64,000 nt of DNA from Mytilus californianus (GCF_021869535.1 NW_026262734.1:98089285-98153284); one strand, 5' to 3'. Counted from the first letter of the stretch, positions 1-11,987 are shown. Program-made: numbers and translations. Notes: generated by a model not told the origin, from the sequence alone.

Positions 1-1205
1 CTCTGATGCTACAATGTGTTATATATATTTGGAGTCCCAGACTTTTCTCTGATGCTACAATGTGTTACATGTATTTGGAGTCTCAGACTTTTCTCTGATG
101 CTACAATGTGTTATATATACTTGGAGTCCAAGACTTTTCTCTGATGTTACAATGTATTATGTGTATTTGGAGTCCCAGAACTTTTTCTGAAGCAACCATT
201 TATTTATGTATTTGGAGTCTCAGACTTTTCTCTGATGCTACAATGTGTTATATGTATTTAGAGTCCAAGACTTTTCTCTGATGCTACAATGTGTTCTATG
301 TATTTGGAGTCCTAGACTTTTCTCTGATGCTACAATGTGTTATATGTATTTGGAGTCCCAGACTTTTCTCTGATGCTACAATGTGTTATATGTATTTGGA
401 GTCCCAGACTTTTCTCTGATGCTACAATGTGTTATATGTATTTGGAGTCCCAGACTTTTCATTGATGCTACAATGTTTTATATGTATTTGGAGTCCCAGG
501 CTTTTATCTGATGCTACAATGTGCTATATATATTTGGAGTCCCAGACTTTTCTCTGATGCTACAATGTGTTATATATATTTGGAGTCCAAAAAGACTTTT
601 CTCTGATGTAACAATGTATTATGTGTATTTGGAGTCCCAGACTTTTTTCTGAAGCTACCATCTATTTTATGTATTTGGTGTCTCAGACTTTTCTCTGATG
701 CTACAATGTGTTATATGTATTTGGAGTCCAAGACTTTTCTCTGATGCTACAATGTGTTACATGTATTTGAAGTCCCAGACTTTTCTCTGAAGCTACCATC
801 TATTTTATGTATTTGGAGTCCCAGACTTTTCTCTGATGCTACAATGTGTTATATGTATTTGGAGTCCCAGACTTTTCTCTGATGCTACAATGTGTTATAT
901 GTATTTGGAGTCCCAGACTTTTCTCTGATGTTACAATGTGTCATATGTATTTGGAGTCCCAGACTTTTCTCTGATGTTACAATGTGTTCTATGTATTTGG
1001 GGTCCATGACTTTTCTCTGATGCTATAGTGTGTTCTATGTATTTAGAGTTCAAGACTTTTCTCTGATGCTACAATGTGTTATATGTATTTGGAGTCCCAG
1101 ACTTTCCTCTGATGCTACAATGGGTTATTCAACTTATATGTATTTGGTGTCCAAGACCTTGTTCTATTGTTACCATCTGTGTTATGTATTTTGAGTTTTA
1201 TAAGA
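1..1205. repeat. 46-bp tandem repeat array (minisatellite)
   Basis: About 26 head-to-tail units of roughly 46 bp, each built around CTCTGATGCTACAATGTG and TATTTGGAGTCCCAGAC. Units differ by a few substitutions and small indels. Some carry a variant block (GAAGCTACCAT...) that recurs at intervals, which suggests higher-order duplication. The array is cut by the left edge of the window, so its full length is unknown. Short open frames here follow the repeat and are not genes. Confidence 0.95.
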
Positions 1206-2040
1206 TTTTTAAAAATGGCATTAAACTAAATGCAATAAAATTACGAAAAGAAAAGTAGGGGTAAGCGGTCAAAATTTTTAATTGCACTACATGTATAAAA
1301 CCAGAGGATTCCGAATACCTGACAAAAAGTCATAAAGATACGAGCAATAAACTTAATCCAAATGACATTTTACCCTGGCGTGTATTATAAAAAGATGTTG
1401 ATGTGGTTAAAATATCTTTTTGGGGTGAAACTATTGGTCGTATATCTCATTAAATTATATCAACTATATGTCAAATTATCATTAAGCCAAAATAAGTAGG
1501 TATGGGAAGTATAGGAAAGACATCTTATAAAAGCATCGCATATTTCTGGCATGTGAATACGTGAATGAGAATAAATTTAGATATATATACATATCAATGG
1601 TAATATAATTAGAATTGTTTTTGTACAGCTTATGTCAGCGAGTTCTTTGAATGTTAATTGTGGTTAATTTAATGCTTTCATGCTGTCACTTACAATATAA
1701 ATAGATTTTCTAAGTGGTAAATCCAGTATAGGATTAACGATAATGCTTGCTTCACACAAAATCCGTTAATATCTTTCGCTGTTGTTGTTTCAATTTGGCT
1801 GTGTCTAAGTTAAAACATTTTGAACAACAATATTAATATTTGTTTTCCTTTCAATTTCGAATACTGCCATTAAAGGCACCTCATTGGAAATAAAAATATT
1901 CTTCTTCTCCTAAATAGCAGATAAAATATTAAAGAAAACCCTCACTTTAGTAAATGCTCCCATTTAACCATCTCAGAACAAGAAAAGTCAAGAAATTAAA
2001 TGAAATCAATTTTGATTTTAAAAGTATGAAGATAAAGAAA
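1206..2040. other. AT-rich non-coding stretch with one dispersed-repeat fragment
   Basis: No supported gene. About 1240-1355 matches 45190-45305 in the same orientation (shared words include GGTAAGCGG and AACCAGAGGATTCCGAAT), where it forms the right part of a TTAA-flanked element. The copy here seems to be a decayed end of that family. The rest is AT-rich without visible structure. Confidence 0.5.
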
Positions 2041-2225
2041 ATGACTGGATGTGGTTTTCATTTCTTTAATTTGTTTAGTTTTTAAAGTCTTTAGCTTTCT
2101 ATAATGTGTTTTGTGTACTGTTATTTTTGTGTTGGTCTTTTTCTTTTTTAGCCATGGCGTTGTCAGTTTATTTTCGACTTAAGCGTTTGAATGTCCCTTT
2201 GGTATCTTTCGCCTCTCTTTTGGAT
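2040..2225 (+). repeat. Dispersed repeat, 'CCATGGCGTTGTCAGTT' family, copy 1
   Basis: Contains TTTAGTTTT...GTGTTTTGTGTACTG, then GCCATGGCGTTGTCAGTTT and a TATCTTTCGCCTC end. Near-identical blocks lie at 7655-7900 and 46262-46500. At the third site the block follows the C-terminal reading frame of a reverse-transcriptase-type protein, so the family is probably the 3' untranslated end of a retroelement. Confidence 0.75.
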
Positions 2226-2903
2226 ACTCCTCTTTTTAGAAAAATTGCCATATGTGCCTTTTAGAATGTCCTAAAACAAGTAAGATTTATTTAGATCTGA
2301 CATTCTAAACAGAATATAAGCCTCCTAGATAGCAAATCCAAATTCGTTTGCCTGATGTCTGCAGACGATCCATTTATTTATCAATAACGTCATTTCCTAC
2401 TGAACAAATTGAACCATGCAAAACATAATAGTTCGATGATTTTAATCTGTTTATAATCAATCCTTATTTACTTAGAATAATTAGTTATACTAAATACGTG
2501 AAATATGATTATTGTACTTGACCACATTAAAATAATACACAGAGCTTTGCATCATACTTTTTATCACTGTACTTATCATTGTATTTATTGAATATAAGCA
2601 CTTTAGTGTTGTCGTTGTTTTTGTTTGTTTTGTGTTGTTTCGTCTTCTGTTTGTACTTGTTTAAACATATGTTTTAGACCTTTGTAAAACACTGCCTCTG
2701 TAGTCAACATAATGGACAATAACGAATTTGTTTTTGTTATGTATGCCTATTGTTAAATGTCGTATGGTGACATGTAGATGTTCTCTATACTCCTTGGTCT
2801 TCGGTAGTTATTTTATGTGATTAATGGTGGTTAGGACTATACGTATCAGTCATAATTTCAGTTCATCTGAACATGGCATATAACAGTATATAAATAACAC
2901 ATA
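2226..2903. other. AT-rich non-coding stretch
   Basis: No gene, RNA gene or repeat that I can support. Confidence 0.5.
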
Positions 2904-3017
2904 GCTGAGAGGGTGATAGAGCAGATTGTTACCCCGAGAAAGCATTGTCAACTAAGGCAAAGCCAAGGTTGACAATGTCTTTTCGAGGGGTAACAATCTG
3001 CTCTATCACCCTCTCAG
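2904..3017. repeat. Fold-back hairpin element, about 48-bp arms
   Basis: The segment from CTGAGAGGGTGATAGAGC to its reverse complement at the right end forms a near-perfect palindrome with a loop of about 15 bases. A one-armed relative (GGGGTAACAATCTTCTCTGTC) lies near 58825-58865, so this is a dispersed family rather than a single hairpin. Confidence 0.85.
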
Positions 3018-3262
3018 ATATGCGTTATTTAATTTATTATACTGAATGTTCTGTTATTACTGTCTAATAAATTTTAATTTCAAAGTAATAAACTATGACG
3101 TCTTGTACAAAACAATCATCCGTATTTATTAAAGCGCACACTTGAGCAAGCGTCTCTGTGAAGGGTAATAGAGTATTTGCCATGGGAAAGAGTAAATTGT
3201 CTCCCTCGCATTAACCAATCAAAATCTGGTATTTTTGACATGAAGTATAATAATATTTTTTA

Positions 3263-3510
3263 TTGACTTTTACGGTTGTTCGTGACTCTCTGTACATTTC
3301 TTTATTCTTTAACTTTTTATACCATTTTTCTCTATTCTTTATATATTGTTACCTTATTCTATTTTTATATTTCAGCACCCCATTATTCTCTTTTCTTTTT
3401 GTTTTTGGTTTTGCCAATTTTTCTCCATCCTTTATATATTTTGCCCTTTTTCCAGAACTTTTTACCCATTATTCTCTATTCTGTAAACTCCGTCCAGACC
3501 CTCTATAATG
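3263..3510 (-). repeat. 'GAGGGT' short inverted-repeat element with internal subrepeats, degenerate copy
   Basis: Reverse-orientation copy of the family at 5679-5895, 11988-12205, 18899-19108 and 22693-22905. The CCAGACCCTC end is clear; the other end is eroded. The interior is runs of 'TTCTTTATA...CCATTTTTCTCTATTC'. The two overlapping open frames here are products of this low-complexity interior. Confidence 0.7.
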
Positions 3511-3985
3511 TGCACAGCCGATACGAGCCAGTTCGATAATCTAGTCCAATCGATTTAGAAAATATAATATCTTACTTAAAACTATTTAAATTAGAAGATT
3601 GTTATGTGACTGAGATCGCAGAACGTAATGAAGACAAATAGAATTTTGTTTATATATATATTTGTATGACAAATTTGACATTTAGATTTCCTTTGTCTGC
3701 TTATTGATAACAGCTAAGAGACGAACATTCAATTATCTTGAAATATATATAAATAAACATGCAGGTACAGTTCCTATAGGATGAATATATGTGCTTAGTG
3801 AACGGACCAATGATATGTTTGTATTATTAACTTAGTTAGCTCGAGCAGTAATGATATTGAATATTCACCAGGGACATTATGAATTATTGACAAACCGGTC
3901 TTTTTTTTAGAGATATAAGCGAAGAAAAACTAAACTAAATATATATTTATAATGTTAATATATTGTACATAAGAGCATGAATTGT
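3511..3985. other. AT-rich non-coding stretch
   Basis: Nothing recognised. Poly-T and TATATA tracts only. Confidence 0.5.
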
Positions 3986-3989
3986 CTTC

Positions 3990-4170
3990 AAAAATTACCA
4001 CTGTGCTAACTGGGGTTTCGAACCCAGGTCTCCTGGCACATTAAGCCACTGTTTTACCCACTTTCAAAAGTCAAAACTTGGTAGAGTTGTGGATTTTTGT
4101 AATCCTTTAGATCAGCTGGTAGATCAGTCAATTAATGTTTCAGGACTCCCGCGGTCGAACACCAAAAAGG
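3990..4170. pseudogene. Two facing tRNA-like sequences (degenerate)
   Basis: On the minus strand about 3995-4060 carries a good B-box-like GGTTCGAAACC in a T-arm context. On the plus strand about 4104-4170 carries an A-box-like GATCAGCTGGTAGATC (self-complementary D-stem) and a weaker GGTCGAACACC. Neither folds into a complete cloverleaf by eye, so they are probably tRNA-derived SINE heads or tRNA pseudogenes placed tail to tail. Confidence 0.4.
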
Positions 4171-5075
4171 CACAATGGTAAACTTTTGAAGTAGAACGAT
4201 TTACTCCGGTTATAAAATAATATTCAATACAAATGAAATTACAATTTTACATTACAATACATTTTATATCGTTTAATTTTTTTTTTACTTGACAAAGTAT
4301 CTGCAAAAAGTAAAAATATAAGATTACATATTTAAATTCAATAAAAACTGTTGAAAAAAGAGCGAGAAGATACCAATGTGTAATGAAAAATCATAAGTAA
4401 ACAAAACCAAACAGACAACCCCATGTGCAAAAATAAAAAAAGTACAAACAATAACACAACATTACACCGGACATTAAAGATTGATCACAAAACCCCTGCT
4501 ATACCGATGTTGAACCCTTTTGACTGTGGTACTAATATGCTATTCCATAAATAAGTCAATTAATTCATCGGAAATGTAAAATTGACCAATTGTCATAAAC
4601 ACGTATATTGCATAATATAAAATGTCATTACAAGACCGCAGTGCAAACAGTTGATAGAAAGTCTGGTCGATAATTCAATCTGCTCTTTACAGAGACAAAT
4701 CTACGGACTGAAATAATTTGGTTTGTTATGTAACTGACATCAAGGAAAGAAATAAGATCCTGGATAAAGACAAATTGAACTAATTTCGAAAAAATCTACT
4801 TTTTAAAAAGTATTTCTAATTGTAAGACGTTGATACACACTGGGTTGCTAAAACCCATGACAAATTTGTCATTTAATTTGGATTTTACCAGAATTGATGA
4901 AATCTGGGACATAACATACATTGTATCAGCTATCTTCTTCCAAGATGAAATAAATCCTAATGATAAAATGTAAAGAAAGATTCACTAGTATATTGATTTT
5001 ATATTGAAATGTCTGACTACGGTAATGACGACATAATCCTTTTTTAAAGTATACCCCTTAGTCTATGATTTATTT
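4171..5075. other. AT-rich non-coding stretch
   Basis: Homopolymer-rich DNA. No gene or repeat supported. Confidence 0.5.
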
Positions 5076-5079
5076 ATTA

Positions 5080-5560
5080 GTTGTTTTTGGCTTTGAACTA
5101 GCTTTCAGTAACTGCGAGTACTCTTAGATCAGTACTTTGTGTCTATTGTCCTTATGTTAGTTTTTTTTTTTGTTTCGTGCCAATCTGGTGAGGCAAACCC
5201 TTTCCGACTGATTTTAACAGTTTGTCCTTATGCATTGCTTTTGCACCATTGTCCCAGGTTAGGTGAGGGTTGAACGCTCATAAACATATTCAATTCTGCC
5301 ACATTCTGTATGTGGCTGTCCCAAGTCAGGGGTCTGTAATTCAGTGGTTGTTGCATGGTTGTTGCATGGTTGTTGTCTGTTATATCTGTTTAACTTTCGT
5401 TGTAATGTTTTGTCATAAAGCAGGTCGTTGGGTTTTTGTTTGTCTTGTCGGGGTCTTTTATATTAGAGTTTGCTAATTGTTGAAAGCCATACTGTGACCT
5501 ATAATTATTTAAATTCGCGTTATTTGGACTCTTTGGAAAGTTGTCTCATTGACAATACTA
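5080..5560 (-). repeat. Composite dispersed repeats ('CTGCGAGTACTC' piece plus reversed 'AAGAAGATGTGG' family)
   Basis: 5085-5170 (TTGAACTAGCTTTCAGTAAC, GCGAGTACTCTTAGATC) recurs at 59310-59390, 61075-61150 and reversed at 6940-7015. 5330-5560 is a diverged reverse copy of the family whose forward copies lie at 6434, 8345 and 23598; it ends in AGTTGTCTCATTGAC. Confidence 0.65.
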
Positions 5561-5678
5561 GTAATACCACAACTCCTTATTTTTTTTATTTGTACATGAT
5601 AGATATTCTACACTATTGTTTAGCCATGTCGTTGTTTGTGTGATCAACTGGAATAGAATGTATCTGTACATACTGGTA

Positions 5679-5895
5679 TGAGGGTGTGGATGGGGGTTTA
5701 CAGAATAGAGAATAATGGGCAAAAATATAAAGAATAGAGAGAAATGGACAAAAAAAATAAAGAATAATGAGGTGCTTAAATATAACGAATAGAGAATAAT
5801 GGGCAAAAAGTATAAAAAGTATAAAGAATAGAGAAAAATGGCATAAAAATTCAAGAATACAGAAATGAAGGAACCCTCCGTAAATCCAGACCCTT
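5679..5895 (+). repeat. 'GAGGGT' inverted-repeat element, copy 2
   Basis: Starts TATGAGGGTGTGGATGGG and ends AAATCCAGACCCTTTGG, so the ends are short inverted repeats (GAGGGTSTGGA). The inside holds degenerate subrepeats of about 30 bp (AAAGAATAGAGAAAAATGG / AATAGAGAATAATGGGC). No coding capacity, so a non-autonomous element is likely. Confidence 0.75.
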
Positions 5896-5899
5896 TGGT

Positions 5900-6430
5900 A
5901 TAGGACATGCAGTTGTGCCCCTGCTTTTTAGTTTTTGATCTGAGTGATCATTGTTGGGGTTTCAAATATCAAAACATTGGGAGTCATTTCTGATTATATA
6001 AGTTTCTTAATCTGCAACTCATTAAAAACGATTCGACACAATCAACCAAACTGGAACAGATTCTTCTGGGACAGTAAGTTGTGAATCTGTAATTTTACTT
6101 TTTAATTTGAGCGTGGAAGTATTATCATGACTTCTATTATCTTGGATATTCTTGGGGTTTCCTATATCAAAACTTCAAAAATTTCTAATTTCATTTGTTT
6201 TCTTGTTAGAAATATGGAAATTGTGAACGTATGGCTTTCAAAATCGGAAAGTTTTGAAAATTACCAGAAACTGTCTGTAATCCGGAAAATCTTACATGTA
6301 CCGTTCGGGCAATTTCAAAAGAAAACCTGTGGGTTTTTAATTTTTTTAAATGAAAAATACACTCTGCAGGTATTTATTGGCACTCAGTATATTTTCTAAT
6401 TCTAAATAAAGAGATGACCAGTTCAATCTA
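5900..6430. other. AT-rich non-coding stretch
   Basis: No gene supported. The 90-codon open frame near 6127 has no recognisable domain and lies in AT-rich DNA. Confidence 0.4.
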
Positions 6431-6433
6431 AAA

Positions 6434-6800
6434 ATAAGAAGATGTGGTATAAGATGTTGTAGGATAGTGCCAATGAGACAACTCTCCACCGGAGACCAAA
6501 TGACATATAAGTTAACAACTATAGGTTACCGTACGACCTTCAACGATCAGCAAATCCAATACCGTAATATATTCAGCTTTAAAAGTCACCGAAATGACAA
6601 ATGTAAAACAATTCAAACGAGAAAACCAACGGCCCGATTTATATTCAAAACAATGAACGAAAAACAAATATGATTTACAGCAACAAACGGCAACCACTGA
6701 ATTACAGGCTCTTGACTTTGGACAGCCACATACCGAATGTGGCGGGGTTAAACTAATTTGCTGGCGCCAACCCCCCCCCCCCCCCCCCCCCCCCAACCTA
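6434..6800 (+). repeat. Dispersed 'AAGAAGATGTGGTAT' family, full-length copy, with poly-C tract
   Basis: Begins AATAAGAAGATGTGGTAT, runs through AATGAGACAACTCTCCAC, GGTTACCGTACGACCTTC and TTACAGGCTCTTGAC, and ends near AATGTGGCGGGGTTAAAC followed by a run of about 24 C. The same order of blocks occurs at 8345, 23598 and 61184 and reversed at 59875. The first 60 bp of the family is the unit amplified into the array at 48503. Confidence 0.8.
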
Positions 6801-6829
6801 GGACAGTGGTGTAACAGTACAACATAAGA

Positions 6830-7640
6830 ATAAACTATAAAAATCAGTCGAAGAAGGGTTAACTTATCAGATCGATACAATGCAGAAAAATCTAACGAAA
6901 ACACAGACCGGACGTGGCAGGGTATTTATACATCCCAACATTTAAAAAAAGACATCAAGTACAGATCTGAGTTTATAGTACTCGCAGTTATTGACAGCTA
7001 GTTCAAGCCATTAACAAATAATAAAAACATAATGTATCTAAACTAAAACAAATCTATATAAATCCTATTAGATCATAACAATTGAATTTCATGTAGTCAA
7101 TAGACATCTCTCTGGACAATGGTATTGGTATCAAGGAGACCTTATGGTCATCTGATCTGATCTGTTTGTAGACGAACCTATTTATCTGCTAGTCTGTTAC
7201 GTAATTTAAAAAGTAAATGAAGACGAATTATATTTTCATCACGAATGATCTTATATACATCAATCAGTCCTTGGAATCCGAGTAGACGAATTGAAGTTGC
7301 GAACTTACCTTCGCGTAAGCGTGTATGCGGTTTAGACTTCAAAGTGGGTAAATCGTTTAATTGCAAATCCCGCGAGAATATGAATGATCTTATGGAACTA
7401 GGGTTCAGCTGATTTATTTTACAACACATTGATTCTCTAAGCTTATTTACTTAATTCTTTTTGCACTAAGTTCACTACATTTTCATACTCTATACCGTAT
7501 TTTTGGGTGCATTAAAGAATTTGCAGCTTATGACATATATTTAGTTTAATTCATTCAGGACTTGTAAAGTCTCGTAGTAATTTAAAGCTTGACTTGTTGT
7601 ATGGACACTTGTCTATATATGTAAAACGTATTGTTGATTT
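6830..7640. other. Repeat fragment and unassigned AT-rich DNA
   Basis: 6840-7015 is a reversed piece of the family also seen at 61075-61150 and 61300-61345 (GATCGATACA, ATTTATACATCCC, GTACTCGCAGTTA). From 7016 on I recognise nothing. An 83-codon minus-strand frame at 7178-7429 lacks any recognisable motif; I do not call it a gene. Confidence 0.45.
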
Positions 7641-7654
7641 CTATACATCGCTAT

Positions 7655-7900
7655 GGGTCTGTTCTGGTGCTTGACTGTTGTCACATGTGGAGCAGGATTT
7701 GCTTACCCTTCCGGAACACCTTAGATCACCTCCAGTTTTTGGTGAGGGTTGTTTTGCTTAGTCTTTAGTTTTCTATGTTGTGTTTTGTAGACTTTTTTTG
7801 TACTTTATGTCAGTTTTCGTTTTTTTGCCATGGCGTTGTCAGTTTTATATCTTCGACAAATGAGTTTGAATGTCTCTTCGCTATCTTTCGCCTCACTTCA
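7655..7900 (+). repeat. Dispersed 'CCATGGCGTTGTCAGTT' family, copy 2
   Basis: Carries CACATGTGGAGCAGGAT, CTTCCGGAACACC, then GCCATGGCGTTGTCAG and the TATCTTTCGCCTCACTT end. Block order matches 46262-46500. Confidence 0.8.
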
Positions 7901-8344
7901 TAACAATTAACGACACGATTTCATATTAATTGGTACACGTTAAAAGTAATTTTCAAGCATTTTCAGGACATGAAAAATCAAAAAATTTAATACAATAGGT
8001 ATAGGTTTGCAAAGTTGGTAGACCCGGATAATGGGCTGTTATTTGAACTGTCACCAACAAAAGAGGGCATATTGGATAAGGGAGATCATTTTACATGATT
8101 ACAGGCCACCTACAGACCTATCAAAAGCTTTTTTTCATTCTCCATAGTTTCACTCTCCCAACCCAAGGCATCAGGTTTAATGTCACATTTTTACCGGAAG
8201 TTGCAGTGTAGATGTATGTATACATCACACACGGAAGACATAAATCCAGTCAACCCTTAATTGGAGTTTAACAGTAAGGCAGGTATACCCTGTATTTATT
8301 GCTCTAGCACAGTCAATTTTAAACATGTCATCTTAGTATATGAA

Positions 8345-8640
8345 ATAAGATGATGGGGATATGATTGCCAATGAGACAACTATCCACCAGAGACAGAATG
8401 ACGGATATTTTAGCAACTATAAATCACCACAAGGCCTTCAGCGATGAGAAACCCCTTTCCGCATAGCAATCTTACTTTATATAATTAGAATAACATATAA
8501 AGACCCCGACATAAGAAAATGTAATAAAAAAAACCAAACAAAAAAAGAACGGCCTGATTTATGCTCAAAACAACAAACGAAAAACAAATATGACAAACAG
8601 CAACAAAAGACAACCACCGAATTACAGGCTCCTGACTTGG
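8345..8640 (+). repeat. Dispersed 'AAGAAGATGTGGTAT' family, copy
   Basis: Shares GATTGCCAATGAGACAACT, CACAAGGCCTTCAGCGATGA, AACGGCCTGATTTATG and TTACAGGCTCCTGACTTGG with the other copies. Its left end is diverged. Confidence 0.8.
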
Positions 8641-11098
8641 AACTGACGTTCATTGCTAGTATATAGAATCTTGTATATTAAAACTCTTCATTTTGTACAT
8701 GAAACGCAGCAGGAATTTGTTATACCGCCCTTTTCTATGCATGAAGCAACTACAGTAGAAATGTGTAATACCGCCCTCCTTGTGTGCATGAAAATACAGT
8801 GGAACATCTTCCCTCGTCAAAAAAACGATGTCAGCCTTTTGCAAAAAAAAAAATGTATGTCTTCCCAAATTTCTAACTTGATATGTCATTGTCCATGCAA
8901 GGAACCGTTAATACAACTAAGAAATATGCCTAAGACAGCTGGTCTTTCCAATTACTTCTTTTTTATATTCCTTCTAAATTCCATTGTCAAGTTGTCATTA
9001 ATAATATATAATTATCGGGGAAATTTGAAACGAGAAATGCCATAGTTTACTGTAAGAACTAATAATGTAGAAAGATGATAACATACGATTTATGCCTTTT
9101 TGGAAGTTAAAACCAAATTCTATTGATTATTTTCGGATTATTGAATGGTATTGAACACCGTCTAGATGTTGGTTACCTAGCTTTCGTGTGATGTTAAAGA
9201 CTCCTAGGGGTATTGGGAGAAGGCTTAACAAATCAAATTCCTCGATGTATTCTTCTCCTATTAACGACATTTTAGAAGACATAATAATTTTTCACGTGGT
9301 AACCAAGACATGATTATAGAGAATATCATCACGTGATTATCATTCATGTTTCCCCAACGGAAAATTAAAATATGGTGATGTTTCACGTTGTGTAGACAAT
9401 TTGCTCTGTTTAAGACATACAAAATGTTGTAGTTTGCAATATGTTGAGATTTTCCAAGAAATCTATTGAACACTGTGCCGATAGCAGACGACAACAAAAC
9501 GAAGCAGACGCAGAGTTCTGAATATATCTAAATGGAATATTTCACAATCTTAGAAACAAAATTACTTGTTAATGGTGAAACAGCATGTTAGGCAGTCTTA
9601 ATGCAAATGCATATTAATGCTTAATTATAGAATGGCTATAAATGTTATAGAAACATGTTTCATATAAATAGTGGACTTAGTTTCAAGTCAATTGGTGGCG
9701 CAAGATCACCCGTTGCCTTGCCGCGCTATATACCTAGACGACATGCTAATTCGGAATATATTAAAACTGATGAAACGGGCCTCCCAAGACGACGGCTGGT
9801 AAAGGTAAGATAAAAGCTATGGTTTAAAATATAATGCACCTTTTCATGAAAGCAAGTATAAGCCGGTAGGAATTCATCGAGTTCAGTGCAAAAAATAAGT
9901 AACGTGTTTTAAAATTTTACGGGAGGTTGCAGTATTTGCATTTCAAATTTATCACGGGCGGGTGAACTGCATGCATCATCAAGCAACTTGGACAAATATT
10001 CTCTCTCGGGCATTCTCCTTACTGAAATATGTATTTTAATTTGATTGGTGGTAAAATAAAGAAAAGAAAGCATCATCTATGCTAAAATAAAAACAAAAAC
10101 AAGGAAAGAAGGAGGTATGATGATAGCCATTCTTTGTCACCTGAAATTGCAGAAGCGTAGTAAAATTATTTAAGCCTTTCAAAATTATGTTTATTCTTTA
10201 GATAGATTTAAATGCTGATATAGTCATGACACTTTAGTCCAAAACGGTCCATTTTGATGTCGCTATGACGTTATAATCATGTCGAAATTTACCTTTTTGA
10301 CATAAATTGGCCATTTTGCACATCACTATTTGTCAAATTAGATAAGAGACAAGGCTTATCCCAAAAAGATATTTTACACACATTTGCACCTTTGTAAAAT
10401 ACATCTTGTAGCAAAATTATCTTTTGGGGTAAAGCATTGGTTCATATCTAAATATTAACGACAAGATCTTGAAATGGGGCTATTTTGGCATTTCTTCGGT
10501 CCTGGTCGGCTAAAAAAATTAGAAGAAAAAGAGGACAAAAAAAATAAACAAAAAGAAAAACCGAACAAACGATGCAGATGAGACATTTAGTGGGATTTGA
10601 GGGGTGCGAAATTAGAAGTTGCATATAGGTGGAATGGTACGTTGATTAATGCGGTTTATCGTGTTGCTGCAGTCCAAATTTGCATCCCTGATGATCCACT
10701 TGAGAGCAATCGCCTATTGAATTAATGCCTACCTTGATATACAACCGGTTATAACTTAATATACTTGGACGTTTTGTCATTTGAACGTTAAGCACACAAC
10801 ACTATATCAGCCAATAATTAAATGTGTATATGCATTAGTGTATGATATTTAAACGTTTACTTTTGTTGAGTTAATAGCAAAATTCGAACACATTAACATG
10901 CAATTAAATGTCATAAACACACAATTTCAAGTTCAAATCAGTAGGCGCTTGATTGGAATTTCAATCTTCATTGACAAAACGCCCACATAAACTTTGTAAG
11001 CTTCAAGCTTTTCCAACGATTAAATTAGATATATATATACCAGGTATATAGAATAACTATACATTTTCTCGAAATATAATAAAATGTATTTTTACAAG
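8641..11098. other. Long AT-rich non-coding stretch
   Basis: No supported gene. Open frames of 60-130 codons (for example near 8653) contain lysine and phenylalanine homopolymers and no domain. No clear repeat recognised apart from occasional TATATA tracts. Confidence 0.45.
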
Positions 11099-11100
11099 AC

Positions 11101-11359
11101 TTAGGGAGCAACCATTTGATTTTTATGGGGTGGGGGCTAGGATAAAATTTGAAAAAAAGGCAGGATGAGCAATTTTGCAAAAAAAAAAGCAAGATGACAA
11201 TTTATGTAAAAAAAAGTCAAGATAAACTAATAAAAAAAAGGCAGGACCGAATAGAGTGAAAAATAAAAAGGCAGGACAGAGATTACAACTAAAAAAAATG
11301 CAGGCCAAAATTTTTCATCCTAGCCCCCTCCCCCTAGAAATCAAATGGTAGCTTCCTTA
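11101..11359. mobile_element. MITE with TTA duplication (PIF/Harbinger-like), copy 1
   Basis: Terminal inverted repeats of about 45 bp: left end GGGAGCAACCATTTGATTTT, right end the reverse complement of GGAAGCTACCATTTGATTT. The element proper is 11104-11356 and is flanked on both sides by TTA. The interior is A-runs alternating with GGCAGGA. The copy at 56823 has the same ends and the same TTA flanks. TTA/TWA duplications are typical of PIF/Harbinger elements; family assignment is inference. Confidence 0.75.
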
Positions 11360-11567
11360 GAAACAACTGTAGAATACAATGCTGTGTCGAGCATTTCTAT
11401 TCTGTTTCAAGTCGTGTAGAAATAATTATATTTCGAAACAATTTATAGTATGAGTTATTCTCTATTAACCACAACACTTACAACTGTTTCTTATGAAATA
11501 TTTTGGGAAAACCACCAATTATCAATTTGAAGCGGACAACGTAAAAATTTCGCGAAACTGGAGTCAA

Positions 11568-11665
11568 TTTCACAAAAAAATCTTATGACTAAAGTTGGTC
11601 GTAAGTCTTACACAATTCAGTATACTTACGATCAACTTTTAATAGTCGTAAGATTTTTTGTGAAA
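11568..11665. repeat. Fold-back hairpin, about 40-bp arms
   Basis: From TTTCACAAAAAAATCTTATG to CGTAAGATTTTTTGTGAAA the two halves are reverse complements with a few mismatches around a loop near 11605-11625. Confidence 0.8.
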
Positions 11666-11987
11666 CTCATTCCTGTATTCTTTATTGACGTCATAGATAA
11701 AAACTCTGCAGAAACGCATCGTCAACGTCACGAACAAGGCGATAACCTGTGCATCACAAAGAATATACGGTCATTCCAACATGACTTCGAAAATTGCAGT
11801 ATAAACATATTTAATACGTTGATATTTAAAATGGTTTGCTAGTTTTGTTGTTTATTTTTGGTAGGTTTTAGATTTTGATGCTCCAATACGTTTGCTATGG
11901 TTAGCTGTCCAGAATTTTGGTGTCGTGCTAACCGGATAATTGATTGATGTAATTTGTAAATGGTATACATTACTAACTGAAATAATA

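Noticed and set aside
6512-6904. 130-codon minus-strand frame with a glycine run
   Set aside because: Runs through the dispersed repeat and its poly-C tract.
7178-7429. 83-codon minus-strand frame
   Set aside because: Sequence looks less biased than random AT-rich frames, but I recognise no domain, and no splice context or second copy supports it.
8653-9045. 130-codon plus-strand frame
   Set aside because: Contains a poly-A derived lysine run and no recognisable domain; AT-rich non-coding DNA gives such frames by chance.
11123-11308. Cysteine/phenylalanine-rich minus-strand frame (and the like at 56970-57218)
   Set aside because: Reads the A-run/GGCAGGA interior of the TTA-flanked MITE.
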